DNA of 64,000 nt from NCBI GenBank assembly GCA_963691655.1, contig OY829329.1:17622708-17686707 (forward strand), written 5' to 3'. How positions within the stretch are numbered: position 1 is the stretch's first letter; every line of letters starts with the position of its first letter. The position numbers and the translations under genes are program-made. Below, one piece after another: positions 57,576 through 64,000 of this stretch. The notes under the pieces are model-generated. The model saw only the letters and a list, made by a program, of their open reading frames with translations, was not told the origin of the DNA and searched no databases. This DNA is from Toxonevra muliebris. Taxonomy: Eukaryota > Arthropoda > Insecta > Diptera > Pallopteridae.

Positions 57576-60102
57576 TATATTATGAAGAAATAGTCATAGA
57601 AAATGAGTTAGAAAGCTCGTTTATCGAAAATCTAGGGTCATAAAATGCTAGAATTAAAAGGATTTGGTGGCTTTTAAATTTTTAATATTTTTAACTGAAT
57701 ATTAAAAATTAGTTCAAAAAATTATGCGATTCTAGATCGAAAAATTTATATCAAGATTGAAAAATCGGAATAAAATAAATGACTTAATCCAGAATAACTA
57801 AATATAATCTAAATCTAACTATTTTCAAATATTTTTTTCCGTCTGTGGCTTATCATAGCCAAAACCCCAACACTCTGTACTTAATAGGTTAAAATCAGAA
57901 AATGATTGTTGTCCTTTCAGGAGGAACACCTTGTACTTAAAATTAAACCTTCAGCTTTTGAAGTTACCCATTGACTGCGATAAGAGCTAAGTCCAGGACC
58001 GAATAAATCTCTTCTGATACACAATTTGTAATACGTCTAATGTGGAAAACTTACACCATAACAAGATTGGTTAGGGTGTTGACCGAGTGCACTATATCTT
58101 ATGTCGCTAAGTTTGGTAAAATCGATTTATAAATGACTGAGTTATAGATGTTGAAAGTTCAATTTTCCTGTGACTTTTGAGAAATTTACACACAAGTCGT
58201 GGGCTAAGTTTTCTTTCTCACAAAAAGTTATCACAAAATCTGAAGTTTTATTTTTTTAATTGATAGCAATCGGATTAAGAATGACAAAGTAATCAAGGAT
58301 TGAGTAAAAATAAAATATTCTCGAAAACTCGCATAACTTAATTACATTTTCTATAACATATAACTCAGATCAATAGAAGTTATAGATAATGAGATATTAG
58401 CCTGTAAGTGAAACTATAACCTGAAAAACTCAAAAACTTACCCATAGAAAAAAAAAAATTAATGTGATTTCGCGTGTTCAGCGACCTCGAATTAGTTTAG
58501 AAAACATACTTTGGTTCATGTTATATTTTTACTGTATTCCAGTGTTATTTACGTTTAATTTTCCGTTTATATTTTTGTATTTACCTTCGCTTTTTAAAAC
58601 AAAGAAAACATATAATTTTTATTTTTCTTCTAAATTTTTTTTTCTGCAAAAAAGATTTCCTCATAAATTTTATGAAAAACACTCAATTTCATGTTTTGCT
58701 GCCAATTTCATCAATAAATAAGAATTTTTCGATGCTTCAAAATATAATTGTGTGTTTTTTTTTCTGTTTTTTGCATTTTCCGATTTCATAAATTGTTTGC
58801 TCATTTTAGTAGTAAACAAGCGGAAAAAATTCATAAAATGAATAAAGCGGGGAGGAGAGAAAGAAAAAAAGGCGAGAAGGAAAGAACAAATAGTAGTAAA
58901 TAATAGTTGGGAAAGAAGGTGAATGGGAAAAGGGGAGAAGAGGGAATAGGGGATGGAAATGAATAGAGGAGAAAACTGAATAGAGAAAAATATGTAGTTG
59001 GATGCATCCACAAATGATGAAGAACCGTTGCTACTCATAGAAGTAGTAAATTTCTCTCAGGGGCAAATAATGATGAATGTTCATAAAATCTGCTTGCTTG
59101 CTTGCTATAGCGTGAGCGTTTAAATTGGCAACAACAAAAAGAACCGCAGCAAATCCAAGAAAAAAAAATAAAAAATTGAAATTTATTGGCGAAATTGATA
59201 AAGTGGCTCTAGCTCTAGTGTAAAAAAAAAAAACAAACAAAAAAAACAAAAAAACAAAAAAATGTACTAAAAAAGATGCTTAAAAATGTAAGGTAGAATG
59301 AAAAGAAGCAATGAAAAACAGCAGATTTGAAAACAATGAAATTGAAAGGATAAACCTAAAATCGTAAAAAAGAATAAACCGTAAAAAAAGAAAAAGAAGC
59401 AATCAACAAGAACAAGGAAAATGAGGGAAATACTCATGAAAACATTTTGCAATATTTTCTATAAAAAACGGGGGGAAAAAAAATCAACAAAAAAAATCAA
59501 CAAAAAAAAAATCAGCAAAAAAAATCAGCAAAAAAAAAAGTTATGCAGCTTTCAAATGTTGTTGATATTTTGCGTTATAAATCACGCAAAAAATAGAAGA
59601 ATAATTGTGATTTGTGAAATTTTAAATTGTACGTAAATGTAAAGAAATTAATTGGAATTGTTTGTAGCTATTAAAATTGCAAGCAAAAATGTTGCCAAGT
59701 GTAGTCAAAAAAAAAAAGAAGAAAAATCGAAATCGAAGTTAATAGCTGGAAAAATAAGAAGACGAATGAGTCTCAGGGATATTAGCGTCAATCGTTGGTT
59801 ATTTATTTTTATGACTTAAAAAAAGGTTCGAAAAGTGAATCAATGAGATCTTATACTGAATTTTGGTGGTTTTTATGTGAATTACAGCCAGAAATCCGAA
59901 ATAAATAAATGAAATACTGACGACGGAAAGAGTTCAGATAACATCAAAATGAGAATCTCTAAGAATCTTTGGCACACATGGGCCTAAAAGACTAAAATTC
60001 ACTCTAAACATATCGCTCATTTACTAAAAGACTGTCATAAGTAAAAAAAAACACAATTTTTGAGTTAATGATGCAGAAATATTGTGTAAAAATTTCATAT
60101 TA
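57576..60102. other. AT-rich spacer
   Basis: Purine-rich GGAGAAAGGGG-type tract at 58845-58985, A-runs at 59221-59262 and 59478-59540 (CAAAAAAAATCAA repeats). Nothing coding recognised. Confidence 0.45.
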
Positions 60103-61373
60103 CAGGGTGACAATCGTAAAGTGACGCACACATTTCAGCAGTTATTTTCAAAAGGACGTACTTCCATTAAGTACAATTAAGTGTTAACATTGCTGAATAT
60201 ATAAGCATTCATTTGAACCCCACCTCATTCAATATAACCTCCTTTAGCCTGCACACATGCCTTCAATCGATCCAGAAATCGTAGGACTGTTCGCCGCAGG
60301 ACTTCCTGATCAATTTCAGTCCAGGCTTTCTCTAATGAATTTGTCAGCGACTCCAGACTGTGGTGTTGAGATGCACAAGCCTTACTCTCTAAAATACTCC
60401 AAATAGAGCAGTCCATTGGATTCAAGTCTGGGGAGTATGGTGGCCATTCTTGAGATGTTATGAATCCAGAAAAATTGTCTTTTATCCATGTTTGCGTTAA
60501 TTTTGCCATGTGGGAAGGTGCAGAATCTTGCTGGAAAGTCCAGTTTTCATTTCCAAATGTATCTTGGGCCCAGGGAAGAACATGTTCATTTAAAATGCTC
60601 CGATAAACAACTTGGTCAATTTTAACACCCTCTTCAACGAATATTAGAGGGGTTCTGGCATTAGCGGAAACTCAAGCCCATACCATAACGGAAGCTGGCT
60701 TTTGAACTCGGCCAACAGTCCTATTTTGTTGCGATGATGATGTTAGCCACATTCGGTCATTTTGCGCATTGAAATGTTGTTCAACCGTGAAAATTTTTTC
60801 ATCTGTAAACAAGATATTTTCAACATTTTTTAACACGGAGGAGCGTAGCAACGCCTTGCATCTTTGCAGTCGCAAATCATTCTTTTTTTGTGTCAGATCT
60901 TGAGCTTTTCGGAGCTTGTACGGCTTAAGATGAAGCTTTGATTTTGCAATGATTCGCACTGTTTCACCGTTTACTCCCACTTCCTTAGCGATTTTTCTCA
61001 TTGAGCGCCTTGGATTTCGCTTTTTCTGTTAAACCAGTAGTGGCAACTGTTGAAAATTTTCCCCGGTCTCTATCTCCAAAACCCCCAGTTTCATTATATC
61101 GAATAATAGCTCGGTCTACCGTACGACTTGACAAATTTAAAGCCTTTGCAATTTGACGGCTACTATAATTTGCCAAATGAAATTTCATAATTTCACGACG
61201 AATATTTTCCTTGTCCATTTTTATGGAAATTTCAAAATGTAATAACAAAAATTCAAATGAAATTAAAAGCAAAGCCAATGATGTATGAATTTGCTTTTTA
61301 AATTAAAGTAACGGTAAATGGCAAAGCTTGCTGCAGAGTATTAAACTTGCGTCACTTTACAATTGTAACCCTG
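60103..61373 (-). mobile_element. maT-like (D37D) Tc1/mariner element, copy 2
   Basis: Ends CAGGGTGACAATCGTAAAGT at 60103 and a near-complement (one substitution) ending at 61373, with TA at 60101-60102 and 61374-61375. 1271 bp. Sister of 42162-43464. Confidence 0.93.
60225..61218 (-). pseudogene. maT-like transposase, broken
   Basis: Same domain order as the copy at 42284-43313: MDKENIRREI from 61218, intact VDRAIIRYNETGGFG (the Arg that is a stop in copy 1), RKIAKEVGVNGETVRII, FTDEK, FQQDSAPSH near 60525 and SPDLNPMDCSIW near 60430, ending in VQAKGGYIE. Lesions differ from copy 1: a deletion of 17 bases near 61021 shifts the frame before the second DNA-binding domain, and a TGA replaces Gly after VMVWA near 60673. 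The region that is duplicated in copy 1 is normal here. Confidence 0.9.
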
Positions 61374-61598
61374 TAATATCTTGTATACTGTGCGCGTGAG
61401 AATTATAAGATTTCTGCCTTTTTTCTGCAAAGTGAGAAAAAGAAAAAGAAAGAATTCGACTGAAAAAAGCGTTCTATCGTTAAAATCATTCATTCAGCCT
61501 TTCAATAGTTGAAATCATTCGATAGTTTTTATCATTTCGAATAAATGAATGAATGAAAAGAAAAATTCAATAATCAAAATCCATTCAGTTACTAACTA

Positions 61599-61725
61599 TC
61601 GATAGCTCCAATCGCTAACTCTAACTGCTTTATGGCGATGACGCCAATAATTGTAGTAGCTGTTCCAAAAAGCTGTTCCAAAAACCCGAATGACTAACAA
61701 TGTTGACATACCTTTTACTTGACTA
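61599..61725 (+). repeat. 127-bp direct repeat, left copy
   Basis: Starts TATCGATAGCTCCAAT and ends GACTA at the target site of the adjacent element. About 90 percent identical to 63009-63135. Confidence 0.9.
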
Positions 61726-63008
61726 AAGCGCGGTTCAAGCAAAATTGGCACGCAGGAAAGTTGCTGTATCTTTTTAACCAGAACACTCAAAATAACAAAT
61801 AATGCATTAAATGATAAGTGTAATATTGTGTTTTAATACTATAAAATTAAAAGATTTAAATTTCTTTGTTGTGCGAAAAAATTCCGGGTATTCCTTTTAA
61901 TGGACCCCATCAACCTTTGAACATCCGCTCTGGATACTTTTGCCGCTATTTGGTTCCATTTTAGTAACATTGAATTTACATTTTTGACAATACCTACATA
62001 TTTCTTCAACTTATATTTTGTAATAGCCCAGTATTTTTCGATCGGTCGAAGCTGGGGGGCAATTGGGTGGATTCATATATTTGGGCACTACATCTACTTT
62101 ATTTGTCTGATATCAATCCATGGTTTTCTTAGAGTAGTGGCAACTGGCTAAATCAGCGCAAAACTTCACTGGCAAATGGTGGTGACGAACAAATGGCAAT
62201 AGTTGTTTCAAAAGGCAGTCTTTGATGTAAATATCAGACGACATAGAAGAGGATGTCACAAATGCCCTGGATTTGAGACCACAGCTGCAAATAGCCTGCC
62301 ACACCATTGCTTTCTTTGCAAGTTTATCCATTTTTATGTACTTGAATTTTGAGGGTACATTACCACGATTCGTTGCCATATAAAATTGTTGACCTGGAAG
62401 CTGTTTAAGATCAAATTTTACGTATGATTCGTCATCCACAATAATGCATACATTGAATTTGGTTGAAACATTATTATAAAGAAGACGGGCACGTTTTTTG
62501 GCCAGTAAATTCTGTTTGTCTGTTCTATTTGGATATTTTATAGCGCGATAGCACTTTAGCCCAGCTTTTATGCGTATTCGTATGAATTTTTGGCACGATC
62601 GCTATCCGATAGTCCGGGATTGCTTTTGATGGACCTCAAGATCTTTGCCTTTAATTTTAGATTGGTGGTTCCCGTTTTGTTCACAACTTTTTTAGCTCTT
62701 TCAACACTAAGAGTTTCTTTATATCGTTTTATAACTCTATATACCGTCCTTTTGGAGATATTTAACACTTTCGCATTCTTTGAACCAGACCACGACGGAT
62801 TTTCAATAAATTTGTTCACAATCAATTTTCTATTTGCTGCTTCCATTGTGTACACAGTCACCAACTTCCGATCAATTACTATGAAAAATTTATCAACTAA
62901 CGGTAACGGTATTGTAAACAAATCCCAGTAAAAAATTTTGTTGTTCTTATGACTAGGGGCGACGTGGTGATCACAACAAAGCGTGCCAATTTGGCGTGAA
63001 CCGCGCTT
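61726..63008 (-). mobile_element. Tc1/mariner-superfamily element with D37E-type spacing (1283 bp)
   Basis: Ends AAGCGCGGTTCAAGCAAAAT at 61726 and the complement of AAGCGCGGTTCACGCCAAAT ending at 63008, about 29 bases with two differences. TA at 61724-61725 and 63009-63010. Full length but the gene is broken. Confidence 0.9.
61880..62846 (-). pseudogene. Tc1/mariner-type transposase relic (D...D37E)
   Basis: From ATG at 62846: MEAANRKLIVNKFIENPSWS, a helix-turn-helix (SKNAKVLNISKRTVYRVIKRYKET), then after a frameshift near 62575 KAGLKCYRAIKYPNRTDKQN, VDDESYVKFDLKQLPGQQFY (first catalytic Asp), MVWQAICSCG, FCADLASCHYSKKTMD (second Asp), a stop, YQTNKVDVVPKYMNPPNCP and, after a one-base insertion in a C-run at 62053-62058, QLRPIEKYWAI. 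With those two breaks ignored, 37 residues separate the second Asp from Glu, as in the ITmD37E group known from mosquitoes. At least three lesions make it non-functional. Confidence 0.82.
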
Positions 63009-63135
63009 TATCGATAGCTCCAATCCCTAATTCTAACTGCTTTATGGCGATGACGTCAATAATTCTGGCAGCTGTTCCAAAAAGCTGTTTCAAAAACCCG
63101 AATGACTGACAAAGTTGACGTACCTTTGACCCGAC
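63009..63135 (+). repeat. 127-bp direct repeat, right copy
   Basis: Begins with the target-site TA and follows the element immediately. Same direction as 61599-61725, with about 13 differences. Confidence 0.9.
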
Positions 63136-64000
63136 TATAATGAGATTATAACTGAAACTGCTCGGCTGCAAAACGATTCGACTGCGGATGCATGCTGAGA
63201 TGGTTTAAGACCAAAGGCGAAGAGCTCACAAAATTCAAGGTCGGTTTAAGAGATGCCTACTGATTGAAGCCACAGCATATTGTGCCCAATCCACAAGAAA
63301 AACCATTCCAACCAACATCTGATCCAACTAATGTGGGATATGTTTTCTTAATATTGGCATACAAGATTGGTTCTATCTAGTATTTATATCTATCGTTAAA
63401 AATGTGTGTTTGTATCGAATAGTATAATTTCAGACCAAATAAGTCCATCATTGACCAGTGTGTTCTCATAATTGGATGGTAGGTTTAGGACCCGGAACCA
63501 AAAACGGGTTAATGTGTGAATTTTTTGGTAACATTAACCATTCTATAATGACTTTCATAGCTAAATAATTTTATTACACTTAAGGTTTACAAATTAGAGC
63601 ACAATTAAATTATTAACGCCCAAAAATTTATTTTAATTGCGTTTAAAATGTTTCGTTTTTTATTTTTATTTTTTTTTTGCACTTTTAAACTTGTTGCAAT
63701 ACAAAAACAAAACAACCAAAAAAAAAATAAAATAAAACAAGAAAAACTGAGCTGAGCGTAAAACCGCAAAACTAATTTAGTAGAAAAAACAATTAAAAAT
63801 GCAAAATTGCTGCAATATGCAATTTCTACGAAAATATAAAAATAACAACAACAAAAAACTAAAAAAAAAAAAAACAAATAAATAACGAACATGAAAACGA
63901 AAACTACAAAGTAAACTACTGAGGAAAAAAAAAACGAACTAACTTTCATTGCAATGAGGTTCCCTGATTTTTGTTGGTGTTTTTTTTTTTTGTTGTTGTT
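63136..64000. other. AT-rich end of window
   Basis: T/A-runs at 63657-63680, 63719-63733 and 63866-63878. A Phe-rich frame on the minus strand is low-complexity. No gene is recognised. Confidence 0.45.

Overview
The window looks like non-coding DNA from a higher fly (Diptera, Schizophora-like). It is AT-rich and full of CAA/CAG and GT/GA microsatellites. Its transposon set (mariners of the mauritiana and mellifera types, maT-like D37D elements, non-LTR retrotransposons with RNase H, a tRNA-derived SINE) is typical of flies. The species cannot be named from what I see. I recognise no host protein-coding gene, rRNA or genuine tRNA gene on either strand. The stretch may be intergenic or a long intron. 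Almost all explainable sequence is mobile elements, their relics, or tandem arrays.

Layout. 0.5-3.8 kb: a pyrimidine-only 17-bp minisatellite grading into a CT-rich tract, interrupted by a minus-strand non-LTR relic that carries a SINE and a patch of minisatellite filler. 4.4-5.0 kb: three short inverted-repeat structures. 6.7-10.4 kb: a nested stack in which an old Tc1/mariner-type element contains a terminal-inverted-repeat element with an internal 57-bp array, a decayed mellifera-type mariner and another inverted repeat. 12.3-14.6 kb: a foldback element and two non-LTR relics. 17.8-29.3 kb: mostly tandem repeats (57-bp duplication, 2.5-kb 12-bp array, 190-bp satellite, degenerate Gln/Leu-type minisatellites, and a CCTAA/TTAGG array with poly(A)-tailed inserts). 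30.6-36.6 kb: a second foldback copy, a truncated mariner and a non-LTR relic. 39.6-44.9 kb: inverted-repeat elements, a maT-like element, a non-LTR relic and a 16-bp minisatellite. 48.2-52.0 kb: two copies of a hAT-like element in inverted orientation around a third foldback copy, one hosting a mauritiana-type mariner. 54.0-57.6 kb: a non-LTR relic with a SINE, a Tc1-like relic and a second mauritiana-type mariner. 60.1-63.1 kb: a second maT-like copy and a D37E-type Tc1/mariner relic between 127-bp direct repeats.

The only two long, uninterrupted transposase genes are the mauritiana-type mariners. The copy at 56.3-57.6 kb keeps all three catalytic aspartates. The copy at 50.3-51.6 kb is open but has the second aspartate changed to asparagine. 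Everything else that encodes protein is broken. The most unusual points are the 190-bp satellite with a conserved palindromic box, the CCTAA array with in-phase poly(A) inserts and its likely link to the tails of the local LINE and SINE, the three-copy foldback family, and the minisatellite filler inside an RNase H relic. I saw no evidence for a new enzymatic or defence system.
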